From Agrobacterium tumefaciens (GTDB taxonomy: Bacteria; Pseudomonadota; Alphaproteobacteria; Rhizobiales; Rhizobiaceae), in contig NZ_CP039904.1 in NCBI RefSeq assembly GCF_005221385.1, forward strand, positions 682,001 through 746,000: a DNA stretch of 64,000 bases. The letters are read 5' to 3'. The notes beneath the pieces were generated by a model that was given only the letters and a program-made list of their open reading frames with translations, searched no databases and was not told the origin of the DNA. The stretch's first letter is position 1, and the number at the start of each line of letters is the position of its first letter. Position numbers and translations under genes: made by a program. Shown here in pieces: positions 35,109 through 44,619 of the stretch.

Positions 35109-36548
35109 ATGCCAAAAAGACAAGCGACCACCGCCCCTGCCAACAAAACCGCGATCCTCGCGATTATCCTCGTGAGCTACGTGATGATCGTTCTCGACAT
35201 CTCGGTCGTGCTGACCGGGCTTCCGAAGATCCATCACGAACTGGGGTTCACCGACGCCGGGCTGGCATGGGTGCAGAGCGCCTATACGCTGACCTTCGGT
35301 GGTTTCCTGCTGCTCGGCGCTCGCGCCGGCGACATTCTGGGACGCCGGCGCATGTTCATCATCGGTATGGCTATATTCACACTGGCTTCCGTCGCCATCG
35401 GGGCTTCACAGTCCTCCGCATGGATGCTGTCATGGCGGGCAATACAGGGACTGGGCTCCGCCATCCTTGCTCCCTCCACTCTGGCCCTCCTCCAGATCAA
35501 TTTCGAAGAAGGCGAAGAACGCGTCCGTGCGGTGTCGCTCTATAGTGCCGCGGCTGGTGTTTCAGCCACAGTCGGACTGATTGCCGGCGGCCTTCTCGCT
35601 GACTGGCTGTCCTGGCGCGCCGGCTTCCTGATCAACCTGCCGATCGGGATCGCAATGATCCTTGCGGCCCGCGCCTGCATCCCTGAGACGGCAAAGCAGC
35701 CGGGTGCCCTGGACGTTCCTGGAGCGCTCTCCTCGACGATCGGCATGAGCGGGCTCGTCTACGGTTTCATCCGCTCAGCACAGGCTGGCTGGGATACAAC
35801 GACCATCGCCATCCTTGTCATTTCGGTGACGCTCCTTGGCCTTTTCATCCTCATCGAGCGCCGTGCACCGCAACCCATTCTCCCACTTCGGCTGTTTTCG
35901 GATCTCGAGCGTTCGGGGGCCTACGGCGCGCGTGTCCTCTATCTCGGCGCGATGGTCGGTTTTTTCTTTTTCACGACGCTTTACCTTCAGGAAGTCGCTG
36001 GCTTGCGCCCGGCGCTTACGGGTCTCGCCTTCGTGCCGGCAACGATGCTGCACGTACCGATCGCCATGATCGTGCCGCGCCTCATCCAGCGCTTCGGGCG
36101 TAACACGGTCCTTGTCACAGGCATGGTTGTCGGCATCGTCGCCATGGGCTGGCTCAGCCGCGCGGGCATAGGCTCCAATTACTGGACCGCCATCGCAATG
36201 CCGATGATATTGATCGGGATCAGTCAAGGTTTGGTACTGAGTCCCCTGACCTCCTCCGGTGTCGCCCGGGTGGATCATGCGGATGCCGGGGCCGCATCCG
36301 GCGCAGTCAACGTTGCCCACCAGATGGGCAGCTCGGTCGGTCTCAGCCTGTTGATCGCCATTGCGGCCATCGGATCTGCTGGCCTCACTGGCGCGGAACT
36401 CACCGCCTACCGTGTGTCGCATGCCTTTGAGGCCGGAACAGTGATGCTTATGGCAACATTGGTGATCGCGCTTTTAACCATTGTGCCGACCGCCACACGG
36501 CGGGCACCCGCCGAAACAGAGGCCGCCCCGACAGAAAGCGCGGCCTAA
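35109..36548 (+). CDS. MFS efflux transporter (DHA2, 14-TM type)
   Basis: The 479-residue protein has about 14 membrane helices and the DHA2 motifs. These are LDISVVLTGLPKIHHELG (motif D1 type, helix 1), LLGARAGDILGRRRMF (motif A between helices 2 and 3) and GSAILAPSTLALL (helix 4). It is a proton-driven drug/metabolite exporter; the substrate is not evident. It is divergent from the LysR gene and followed 15 bases later by an aldo/keto reductase gene with its own AAGGAG site. Confidence 0.9.
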   Translation: MPKRQATTAPANKTAILAIILVSYVMIVLDISVVLTGLPKIHHELGFTDAGLAWVQSAYTLTFGGFLLLGARAGDILGRRRMFIIGMAIFTLASVAIGASQSSAWMLSWRAIQGLGSAILAPSTLALLQINFEEGEERVRAVSLYSAAAGVSATVGLIAGGLLADWLSWRAGFLINLPIGIAMILAARACIPETAKQPGALDVPGALSSTIGMSGLVYGFIRSAQAGWDTTTIAILVISVTLLGLFILIERRAPQPILPLRLFSDLERSGAYGARVLYLGAMVGFFFFTTLYLQEVAGLRPALTGLAFVPATMLHVPIAMIVPRLIQRFGRNTVLVTGMVVGIVAMGWLSRAGIGSNYWTAIAMPMILIGISQGLVLSPLTSSGVARVDHADAGAASGAVNVAHQMGSSVGLSLLIAIAAIGSAGLTGAELTAYRVSHAFEAGTVMLMATLVIALLTIVPTATRRAPAETEAAPTESAA

Positions 36549-37579
<1,031 letters not shown>

Positions 37580-37615
37580 TCACGTCAGTGGAAGGCCCGG
37601 CAGAGAAATTCGCGC

Positions 37616-37650
37616 GGCCTTCCGGACCGGCAGAGCCTGTCCGGAAGGCC
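37616..37650. terminator. 12-bp hairpin between convergent genes
   Basis: GGCCTTCCGGAC (37616-37627) pairs perfectly with GTCCGGAAGGCC (37639-37650) across 11 bases, followed by GATTTT on the rightward strand. It lies between the ends of the aldo/keto reductase gene and the leftward Gfo/Idh/MocA gene and could stop transcription from either side. Confidence 0.6.
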
Positions 37651-37683
37651 GATTTTCGGCATAATCCGTCTTTGGCTGCGCGC

Positions 37684-38865
37684 CTATACCGCCACCGGGG
37701 TAATCCAGCGCGGATCGGCGCTTTCGGCACTGTCCACCACCGCTTCCACGAAGGCCACGCCCTTCAACCCGTCATAGGCAAGCGGGATGTTGCGGCCGAT
37801 GGCTGCCGGTTCGCGCCCCGCCTTGCGGGCGCGGATGGCTTCCGCAAAACCGGCATAGAGGTTGGCGAAGGCTTCCAGATATCCTTCCGGGTGGCCGGGC
37901 GGGGTGCGGGTTCGGACCCTGGCGTCTTCGGAAAGATCGTCCGCACCGCGCTTGATGGTCTGCACACGCCCATCAAGTGGGCTATAGACGAGTTCGTTCG
38001 GCTGTTCCTGAAACCATTGCAGCGAGCCGGTCGCGCCGAACACCCGCAGACGCACGCCGTTGGAATTGCCGAGCGCCACCTGCGAAGACCATAGGAGGCC
38101 GCGCGCTCCGCCCTCATAACGCATCATCACATGGGCATTGTCATCCAGCGCCCGTCCCGCCACGAAAGTAGCGAGATCGGCGGTGAGGGACTGAAGTTTC
38201 AGCCCGGTCACGAAACCGGCCAGATGATAGGCATGGGTGCCGATATCGCCGATGGAGCCGCCGCGGCCGTTCTTTTTCGGATCGGTGCGCCACGCCGCCT
38301 GGGCATTGCCCTTCTGCTCGATGGCCGTCGCCATCCATTCCAGCGGATATTCCACCTGCACGGTGCGAACCTCGCCGATCTCGCCAGCCGCTACGCGTGC
38401 GCGGGCTTCATGCACCATCGGATAGCCGGAATAGGTGTAGGTCACCCCGACGAAACGGCCGGTCTCTCGCGACAGCCTTTCCAGCGCGATGGCATCCTCC
38501 AGCGTGGCTGTCAGCGGCTTTTCGCAGATTACATCAAACCCGGCCTCGATCAGCGCTTTGGCGATCGGATAATGGGTAAAATTCGGCGTGCAGACCGCAA
38601 CCGCGTCGACGCGGTCTTCTCGGGAAATCTCGCCGGCAATCAACTCCTGATAACTGCCATAGCTGCGGGCGGGGTCTAACCCCTCATTGATCGCAAAGGC
38701 GCGACCCCGGTCGGGATCGACATCGAAGGCCCCGGCAACCAGTATCCATTTGCCGTCAAGGCGCGCGGCGAGACGATGGATATTGCCGATATACGCGCCT
38801 TGGCCGCCGCCGATCATGCCCAAGCGAAGTGGTCTTTCGATAGTCATTGTTCCTCCAGCACTCAT
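37684..38865 (-). CDS. Gfo/Idh/MocA-family oxidoreductase
   Basis: The 393-residue protein has an N-terminal Rossmann fold (LGMIGGGQGAYIGNIHR, about residues 14-30), the EKP motif in VICEKPLTA, and a C-terminal substrate domain with GGSIGDIGTHAYHLAGF. These NAD(P) enzymes oxidise or reduce ring positions of sugars and cyclitols. It is the last gene of the leftward iolD operon. Two starts are possible: ATG 38865, overlapping the previous stop by ATGA, or ATG 38847, preceded by GGAGGA. The substrate is not known. Confidence 0.88.
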   Translation of the reverse strand: MSAGGTMTIERPLRLGMIGGGQGAYIGNIHRLAARLDGKWILVAGAFDVDPDRGRAFAINEGLDPARSYGSYQELIAGEISREDRVDAVAVCTPNFTHYPIAKALIEAGFDVICEKPLTATLEDAIALERLSRETGRFVGVTYTYSGYPMVHEARARVAAGEIGEVRTVQVEYPLEWMATAIEQKGNAQAAWRTDPKKNGRGGSIGDIGTHAYHLAGFVTGLKLQSLTADLATFVAGRALDDNAHVMMRYEGGARGLLWSSQVALGNSNGVRLRVFGATGSLQWFQEQPNELVYSPLDGRVQTIKRGADDLSEDARVRTRTPPGHPEGYLEAFANLYAGFAEAIRARKAGREPAAIGRNIPLAYDGLKGVAFVEAVVDSAESADPRWITPVAV

Positions 38866-39923
38866 TGTTCCTTCAGTCCAAGCATGGCGCGGTTGGCGTT
38901 GCGATTGGCACCGGATTTGACAAAATCGTCAAAGGCGCGGTCCGAAACGCGGATGATGTGATCGGCGATGAAACGCGCGCCTTCAGACGCGCCGTCCTCC
39001 GGGTTTTTGACGAAACATTCCCATTCCAGCACCGCCCAGCCATCGAAGCCGTAGGTCGTCAGCTTCGTGAAGATCGCCCCGAAATCGATCTGCCCGTCGC
39101 CCGGGCTGCGGAAGCGCCCGGCCCGTTTGGACCAGGGCTGATATCCGCCATAGGCGCCCGATTTTCCGTCAGGGCGGAATTCTGCGTCCTTGACGTGGAA
39201 GGTCTTGATCCGCTCGTGGTAGTGATCGATGAAAGCCAGATAATCCATTCCCTGCAAAACGAGATGCGAGGGGTCATACATCAGGTTCGCGCGGGGATGC
39301 TCCTTAACCTTGTCGAGAAATAGTTCCCAACTGTGCCCGTCATGCAGGTCTTCGCTTGGGTGGATTTCGTAGCAGACATCCACACCATAAGCGTCGAAGT
39401 CGTTGAGAATCGGCGTCCAGCGGCGGGCGAGTTCGTCGAAACCTTCCTCGACCAGCCCTTCCGGCCATTGCGGATAGGGATAGAGATAAGGCCATAAAAG
39501 CGCGCCGGGAAAGGTCACGTGACGGTCGATGCCGAGACGCTTCGAGGCGCGGGCGGCAAAGCGCAGCTGTTCTTCGGCCCATGCCCGACGCTTTGCGGGG
39601 TTGCCGCGCACATGCTCCGGCGCGAAACTGTCCATGATCGCGTCATGGGCGGGATGAACCGCCACAAGCTGCCCGGTGATGTGGGAGGCAAGTTCGGTGA
39701 TCTCCAGCCCATGCTCGCCGAGCATGCCTTTCAGATCGTCGCAATAGGCATCGCTTTCCGCCGCCTGTTTCATGTCGATCAGTCGCGTATCCCAGGTGGG
39801 AATCTGCACGCCCTTGAAACCCTTGGCGGAAGCCCATTGCGCCAGCGACGCAAGCGAATTGTAGGGCGCCTCATCCGCCGCGAATTGCGCCAGAAAAACG
39901 CCCGGTCCCTTGATGGTCAGCAT
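38862..39923 (-). CDS. Sugar isomerase/epimerase-like TIM-barrel protein
   Basis: The 353-residue protein is an AP-endonuclease-2/xylose isomerase-like TIM barrel. Metal-ligand candidates are E in VCYEIHPSED, D/H in MYDPSHLVLQGMD, H in FHVKDAEF and E in VLEWEC. Relatives paired with Gfo/Idh/MocA enzymes act as isomerases, epimerases or beta-eliminating lyases on 3-keto sugars. The ATG at 39923 follows GGAGGAATAGG. It overlaps the next gene by 4 bases and starts 4 bases after the SDR stop. Confidence 0.85.
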   Translation of the reverse strand: MLTIKGPGVFLAQFAADEAPYNSLASLAQWASAKGFKGVQIPTWDTRLIDMKQAAESDAYCDDLKGMLGEHGLEITELASHITGQLVAVHPAHDAIMDSFAPEHVRGNPAKRRAWAEEQLRFAARASKRLGIDRHVTFPGALLWPYLYPYPQWPEGLVEEGFDELARRWTPILNDFDAYGVDVCYEIHPSEDLHDGHSWELFLDKVKEHPRANLMYDPSHLVLQGMDYLAFIDHYHERIKTFHVKDAEFRPDGKSGAYGGYQPWSKRAGRFRSPGDGQIDFGAIFTKLTTYGFDGWAVLEWECFVKNPEDGASEGARFIADHIIRVSDRAFDDFVKSGANRNANRAMLGLKEQ

Positions 39924-39927
39924 TGAC

Positions 39928-40740
39928 CTATTCCTCCAGCTTTTTGGCGGGCACCGGCGCGTCGTCGTAACCGCCATAGACCGATTGGTCGAAGGGGATC
40001 ACCGCACCCGTCATCATGCCGCCATCGTCAGACGCCATCCACAGGATGGCGCGGGCCACCTCGACAGGATCGAGAATCCGCCCAAACGGCTTGGCCGCCG
40101 CCGCACGGTCGATGAAATCGGGATCGCCCGTCTCGGAGAGGACGAGCTTGCGCTCGTGATCGGAATTCATCCAGCCGATATCGAGTTGGTTCACATGGAT
40201 ACGATGGCGCATCAGCGAAAAGCCGGCATGGCGGGTGACGGTGGCAAGTGCCCCTTTCGAGGCCGCATAAGGCGCAAGGAAGGGCTGGCCGGTCAGCCCC
40301 GACATCGATCCGACATTCACGATACGGCCTTCGATGCCCTCGCGGATCATCACCTTGGCCGCATCCTGAATGAGGAAGAACGGCGCGCGCGTATTGACCG
40401 CGAACATGCGATCGAAGAGCTCGGGTGTCGTGTTCAGCATGTTGCCGCGATCCGTCAGCCCCGCCGCATTGACGAGAATATCGACACGCCCGAAGCGTTT
40501 GTCGGCAGCCGGGATGATGGTGCGGACATCATCGATGTTGCCGAGATCGGCGGCCACCACTTCGACAGGCACGCCCGTTTTCTGGGTGATGGCGCTTGCA
40601 ACAGCCTGGCCCTTTTCCACACCGCGCCCGACGATGACGATCCCCGCGGCACCAGCCTGCGCAAATAGCTGCGCAACGGCTGCGCCCAAGCCCTGGGTTC
40701 CGCCTGTAATAACGGCGATTTTTCCTTCAATACGGTTCAT
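39928..40740 (-). CDS. SDR-family oxidoreductase
   Basis: This 270-residue classical short-chain dehydrogenase has TGGTQGLGAAV (about residues 13-23) for the cofactor, VNAAGLT, the catalytic S-Y-K in GSMSGLTGQPFLAPYAASKGA (Tyr near 163), and a C-terminal GAVIPFDQSVYGG. It overlaps iolE by 4 bases, within the leftward iolD operon. A keto/hydroxyl conversion on a cyclitol-derived intermediate is inferred from context. Confidence 0.9.
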   Translation of the reverse strand: MNRIEGKIAVITGGTQGLGAAVAQLFAQAGAAGIVIVGRGVEKGQAVASAITQKTGVPVEVVAADLGNIDDVRTIIPAADKRFGRVDILVNAAGLTDRGNMLNTTPELFDRMFAVNTRAPFFLIQDAAKVMIREGIEGRIVNVGSMSGLTGQPFLAPYAASKGALATVTRHAGFSLMRHRIHVNQLDIGWMNSDHERKLVLSETGDPDFIDRAAAAKPFGRILDPVEVARAILWMASDDGGMMTGAVIPFDQSVYGGYDDAPVPAKKLEE

Positions 40741-41630
40741 TTCACAACCTCATAACCAGCGGCGTCCATGACGCGCAGCAATTCCCTGTGCCCCTTGCGG
40801 GCCATGTCCAGCGGCGGGTTCCTGACAGGATCCTGTTCCGCCTCGACCACGAACCAGCCCTCGTAACCTTTCGACGCCAGCGCCTTGACGATTGCCTCGA
40901 AATCCAGACTGCCATCGCCCGGAACGGTAAAGGCGCCCTTGATGACGGCGTCGAGGAAGCTCTCCCGGCTTCTGTCCAGCCCATCGACAACCTCTTGCCT
41001 GATGTCCTTGGTGTGGACGTGGGTAATGCGCGCATGGTGGTTTTCGATGACACGCATGACGTCCCCACCCGCAAAAGCCATATGCCCGGCATCGAACAGC
41101 AGCGGAACGGAAGAGTGCTTCATGAAGAGATCGAGTTCAGGCTCGGTCTCCACGACGGCCGCCATATGGTGGTGGTAGGAAATCGGCATGCCCTGCCCCG
41201 TGCACCAGTCGGAAAAATCGGACATCCTGCGGCCATAGGCCGCCATGCCAGCCTCATCGAGCCGGGGCTTGGTGGCAAGCGGGGCGGAACGCACGCCCTG
41301 AATGGAGCGTGCCGTTTCTCCATAAACGATGCAGGGCGCACCGGCGGCGATGAAGAATTCCATCTGCTGCGCGATACGGTCTTTCTCCGCCTCGATGTCG
41401 CCATCCAGCAGCAGACCGGAAAACCAGCCGCCGCAGACCGATATGCCGTAACGGTCGAGGATCGGCCCAAGCTCGGCCATGTCCATGGGAAACCGGCGTC
41501 CGGTCTCCATTCCGGTAAAGCCGGCTTCGCTTGCCTGCCGCAGGCATTCCTGAAGGCTGACATCATCGGAAAGCTCGGCAAGATCGTCATTCCACCAGGC
41601 AATCGGCGCGATACCAAGTCTTGCTTTCAT
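40737..41630 (-). CDS. iolE: Inosose dehydratase (IolE-like)
   Basis: IolE dehydrates 2-keto-myo-inositol (scyllo-inosose) to the trihydroxycyclohexane-dione. The 297-residue product starts MKARLGIAPIAWWNDDL, close to the usual IolE start (RLGIAPI-x-W-x-NDD). It is a TIM barrel with metal ligands in VYGETA, YHHHMAAVVET, LFDAGHMAFAGGD and HVHTKDIR. GGAG lies before the ATG at 41630, one base after the iolD stop. MocC of rhizopine catabolism belongs to the same family, so a related amino-inositol substrate is possible. Confidence 0.88.
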   Translation of the reverse strand: MKARLGIAPIAWWNDDLAELSDDVSLQECLRQASEAGFTGMETGRRFPMDMAELGPILDRYGISVCGGWFSGLLLDGDIEAEKDRIAQQMEFFIAAGAPCIVYGETARSIQGVRSAPLATKPRLDEAGMAAYGRRMSDFSDWCTGQGMPISYHHHMAAVVETEPELDLFMKHSSVPLLFDAGHMAFAGGDVMRVIENHHARITHVHTKDIRQEVVDGLDRSRESFLDAVIKGAFTVPGDGSLDFEAIVKALASKGYEGWFVVEAEQDPVRNPPLDMARKGHRELLRVMDAAGYEVVK

Positions 41631-41631
41631 C

Positions 41632-43503
41632 TCAAACTCCCACTCGCTGCGCCTTGCGGATGTTCTCCTGCGCGGCGCGAGCGGCGCGCACCGTCTCGAA
41701 GGTGGAAACGGAGGGAACGCCGACATCCCAGTCGGCATCGCCCGGCACCCATTTCCACGCATCGGAGACGATGGAGATGACGGTCACGCCCTCGTTGCCC
41801 TGCGCCCAGATCATCGCCTCTTCAAGATCGGCGAGGCTCTCCGCCTTGCGCGCATGGGCACCCATGGCTTGTGCATGTTTGACGAAATCCACATGCAGCG
41901 GATTTTCCCGATCCCTGATGCGGCAATCCGCAAGCAGGTTGTTGAAGCCGGGCACACCCTTGGCCTGCTGCAGGCGGTTGATGACGGCATATCCGCCATT
42001 GTCACAGACCACCACGATCATCCGGTGCCCGGTGAGCGCGGCGGAATAGATGTCGGAGTTCATCATCATATAGGTGCCGTCCCCCAGCATGACGATGGGG
42101 ACACCGCCGGTGCCACCCGGCCCCTCCTGCGCCATGGAGCAGCCCCAGCCGGCGGCGATTTCATAACCCATGCAGGAAAAGCCGAATTCGCAATCGAACG
42201 TATTGGGGTTCTTGACCCGCCATCCCTTCGTCACCTCACCCGGCGTTCCGCCCGCCGCCGCAATCAGGGTGTCTTCGGGCCGGGCGACGCGGTTCAGTAC
42301 GCCGACCACCTGCGCATAAGAGGGAACCGGCGCATTGGTGACGCGCTGATGCTCGTCCAGCAAATTATCCCATTCTGCGAACAGCGTTTTTGCCCGCTGC
42401 ATATGGGCGGCATCGGCCTTATACGCACCGAGCGCCTGGTCCAGCTCGTCAATGGTTTCGAGTGCATCGCCGACCACGGAAAGCGCCCGGTGTTTCACCG
42501 CATCGAAGCGGGCGGCATTGACGGAAATGAACTGCGCATCGCGGGAGAAGGCCGTCCAGGAACCCGTCGTGAAATCCTGAAGCCGGGTGCCGATCGCCAG
42601 CACGACATCCGCATCCTTGCCCAGCGCATTCGCCGAAGTTGATCCGACAATGCCGATAGGCCCGGCATGCACCGGATGGTGATGGGTGAGCGCGCCCTTG
42701 CCGGCGATGGTTTCGACCACGGGAATGCCGCGCTTTGCCGCAAATTCGGCAAGTCGTTCTTCCGCCAGCGAATAACGCACGCCACCGCCGGAAATGATGA
42801 GCGGACGTTTTGCCTGCGCCAGCAGCCGGGTTGCGGCCGCCACAGCGTCACGGTCAGGACGCGGCCGAGGAATTTTCCAGACCTTCGGTTCAAAAAAGAC
42901 TGCCGGATAATCGAAAGCGATTTCCTGCGTATCCTGCGCAAGACCGATGAAGGCCGGGCCGCAATCGGCCGGATCGAGCATGGTGGCGACCGCCTGCGGC
43001 AGCGATTGCAGCAATTGCTCCGGCAGCACGATCCTGTCCCAGTAACGCACCACGGATTTGAACGCGTCATTGACGGTCAGAGTCGGATCGCCGAAATGCT
43101 CAACCTGCTGCAGAACCGGGTCCGGCAGGCGGCTTGCGAAAGTATCGCCCGCAATGAGGAGAACGGGCAGCCGGTTGGCCATGGCGACGCCGGCGGCGGT
43201 CACCATGTTCAGCGCCCCCGGGCCGATCGATGTCGCGGCGACCATGATCTGCCTGCGCCGTTTTGCCTTGGCAAAACCGATTGCGGCAAGCGCCATGGAT
43301 TGCTCGTTCTGCCCGCGCCATGTTGGCAATCGGTTCTGCACCGTCTCCAGAGCTTCGGAAAGGCATGTGACATTGCCGTGCCCGAAAATGGCGAACGCGC
43401 CCGCAAACAGGGGAACGCGCTCTCCGTCGATCTCGGTAAACTGGTTGCACAGGTAACGTACTAGCGCCTGAGCCATGGTCAGGCGTAAGGTCTTCGCGGT
43501 CAT
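41632..43503 (-). CDS. iolD: 3D-(3,5/4)-trihydroxycyclohexane-1,2-dione acylhydrolase (IolD)
   Basis: IolD is a thiamine-diphosphate enzyme that opens the cyclitol ring to 5-deoxyglucuronate. The 623-residue protein shows LTMAQALVRYL, IFGHGNV, GQNEQSMALAA (the TPP glutamate) and VAATSIGPGALNMV. The C-terminal TPP-binding segment is LGDGTYMMMNSDIYSA...CDNGGYAVINRLQ. It is strikingly close in layout to Bacillus IolD. GGAGGAGG precedes the ATG at 43503. It heads the leftward operon and is divergent from iolG, with an operator between them. Confidence 0.93.
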   Translation of the reverse strand: MTAKTLRLTMAQALVRYLCNQFTEIDGERVPLFAGAFAIFGHGNVTCLSEALETVQNRLPTWRGQNEQSMALAAIGFAKAKRRRQIMVAATSIGPGALNMVTAAGVAMANRLPVLLIAGDTFASRLPDPVLQQVEHFGDPTLTVNDAFKSVVRYWDRIVLPEQLLQSLPQAVATMLDPADCGPAFIGLAQDTQEIAFDYPAVFFEPKVWKIPRPRPDRDAVAAATRLLAQAKRPLIISGGGVRYSLAEERLAEFAAKRGIPVVETIAGKGALTHHHPVHAGPIGIVGSTSANALGKDADVVLAIGTRLQDFTTGSWTAFSRDAQFISVNAARFDAVKHRALSVVGDALETIDELDQALGAYKADAAHMQRAKTLFAEWDNLLDEHQRVTNAPVPSYAQVVGVLNRVARPEDTLIAAAGGTPGEVTKGWRVKNPNTFDCEFGFSCMGYEIAAGWGCSMAQEGPGGTGGVPIVMLGDGTYMMMNSDIYSAALTGHRMIVVVCDNGGYAVINRLQQAKGVPGFNNLLADCRIRDRENPLHVDFVKHAQAMGAHARKAESLADLEEAMIWAQGNEGVTVISIVSDAWKWVPGDADWDVGVPSVSTFETVRAARAAQENIRKAQRVGV

Positions 43504-43544
43504 CTCGCCTCCTCCTGCGGATGGTTGTTGATATGTTTTTGGAA

Positions 43545-43573
43545 TACATATTGACAAATTCGATACTTTGCAA
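43545..43573 (-). promoter_or_regulatory. Candidate promoter of the iolD operon
   Basis: On the leftward strand TTGCAA (43573-43568), 17 bases, then TATGTA (43550-43545). The -35 box overlaps the palindromic operator at 43570-43583, as expected for repression. Confidence 0.45.
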
Positions 43574-43580
43574 TGATTAT
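43551..43580 (+). promoter_or_regulatory. Candidate promoter of the iolG operon
   Basis: TTGACA (43551-43556), 18 bases, then GATTAT (43575-43580). The -10 box lies inside the palindromic operator at 43570-43583, 29 bases before the iolG start codon. Confidence 0.45.
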
Positions 43581-43583
43581 TGC
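43570..43583. promoter_or_regulatory. Operator GCAATGATTATTGC, site 1 (iolD/iolG)
   Basis: This GCAAT-N4-ATTGC palindrome sits between the divergent iolD and iolG genes, overlapping both candidate promoters. The same arms occur at 49131-49144 and, with one change, at 54679-54692. It is the likely binding site of the RpiR-type regulator encoded at 49156. Confidence 0.65.
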
Positions 43584-43608
43584 CAAATACCTTGGGAGGA
43601 AAATTTCA

Positions 43609-44616
43609 ATGCTGAGAATTGCAGTGCTTGGTGTGGGCCGTATCGGCCGCATGCATGCGGAAAACATCGTCGCTCATCCACGCGCGACATTGGCTGGTAT
43701 CTTTGATGTATACGAGCCCTCGGCGAAAGAAATTGCCGAAAAGCTTGATGTGATGCGATTTGAGTCGACCGAGGCGGTTTTTGCCTCGCCTGAAGTCGAC
43801 GCCGTGCTGATCGCCACCTCAACCCCCACCCATGCGGATCTGCTGGAAAAGGCGGTCGCCGCCAGAAAACCGGCGCTCTGCGAGAAACCCATCGATCTCT
43901 CCCTCGACCGCGTCAACGCCTGTGCAACAAAAATTGCCGGCAGCGGCGTGCCGATCATGCTCGGCTTCGTCCGGCGTTTTGACAGCGGACATCGTGCCGT
44001 GCGTGAGGCCGTCGAAAACGGAACGATCGGTGAATTGCATCAGGTCGTCATCACCTCGCGCGACCCCGGCATGGCGCCCGCCGCCTATATCGAAATGTCG
44101 GGCGGCATTTTCCGCGACATGACGATCCATGATTTCGACATGGCCCGTTTCATTCTGGGTGAAGAAATCAGCCAAGTCTCCGCCACCGGTTCACGGCTGG
44201 TCGATAGGGCGCTGATGGAGAAATGCGGCGACTACGACACCGTGACCGTGGTTTTGAAAACCGCTTCGGGCAAACAATGCATGATCAGCAATTCGCGGCG
44301 TGCCGTTTATGGCTACGACCAGCGGGTCGAAGCCTTCGGAAGTGCCGGCATGGCGATTTCCGAAAACCGGACGCTCAATCACCTGCGTCTCTACACCGAA
44401 AGCGGCACCGACCATGCAGCGCCGCTGATGAACTTCTTCATCGACCGCTATGCCGATGCCTTCGCAGCCGAAATCAGCGCCTTTGTCGATGCCGTGGAAC
44501 AGGGCAAAGCACCGGAGGTCGGCTTCGAAGACGGCAGGCAGGCCCTGCTTCTTGCCGAAGCGGCGATCCGTTCCGCCGCCGAAGGGCGCACCGTCAACAC
44601 CAGCGAGATCGGATAA
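43609..44616 (+). CDS. iolG: Inositol 2-dehydrogenase (IolG-like)
   Basis: IolG oxidises myo-inositol to scyllo-inosose with NAD. The 335-residue Gfo/Idh/MocA protein has GVGRIGRMHAEN at residues 8-19, EKP in LCEKPIDLS (about 94-102), the catalytic region MSGGIFRDMTIHDFDMARFI (Asp/His near residues 168-172), and a C-terminal beta-sheet domain. GGGAGGA precedes the ATG at 43609. It heads the rightward operon, divergent from iolD, and is followed 3 bases later by an aldehyde dehydrogenase gene. Use on another cyclitol is possible. Confidence 0.88.
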   Translation: MLRIAVLGVGRIGRMHAENIVAHPRATLAGIFDVYEPSAKEIAEKLDVMRFESTEAVFASPEVDAVLIATSTPTHADLLEKAVAARKPALCEKPIDLSLDRVNACATKIAGSGVPIMLGFVRRFDSGHRAVREAVENGTIGELHQVVITSRDPGMAPAAYIEMSGGIFRDMTIHDFDMARFILGEEISQVSATGSRLVDRALMEKCGDYDTVTVVLKTASGKQCMISNSRRAVYGYDQRVEAFGSAGMAISENRTLNHLRLYTESGTDHAAPLMNFFIDRYADAFAAEISAFVDAVEQGKAPEVGFEDGRQALLLAEAAIRSAAEGRTVNTSEIG

Positions 44617-44619
44617 GCC

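Noticed and set aside
43573..43608. Upstream extension of iolG to ATG 43573
   Set aside because: It would start inside the operator and -10 region. The ATG at 43609 has GGGAGGA and the family N-terminus.
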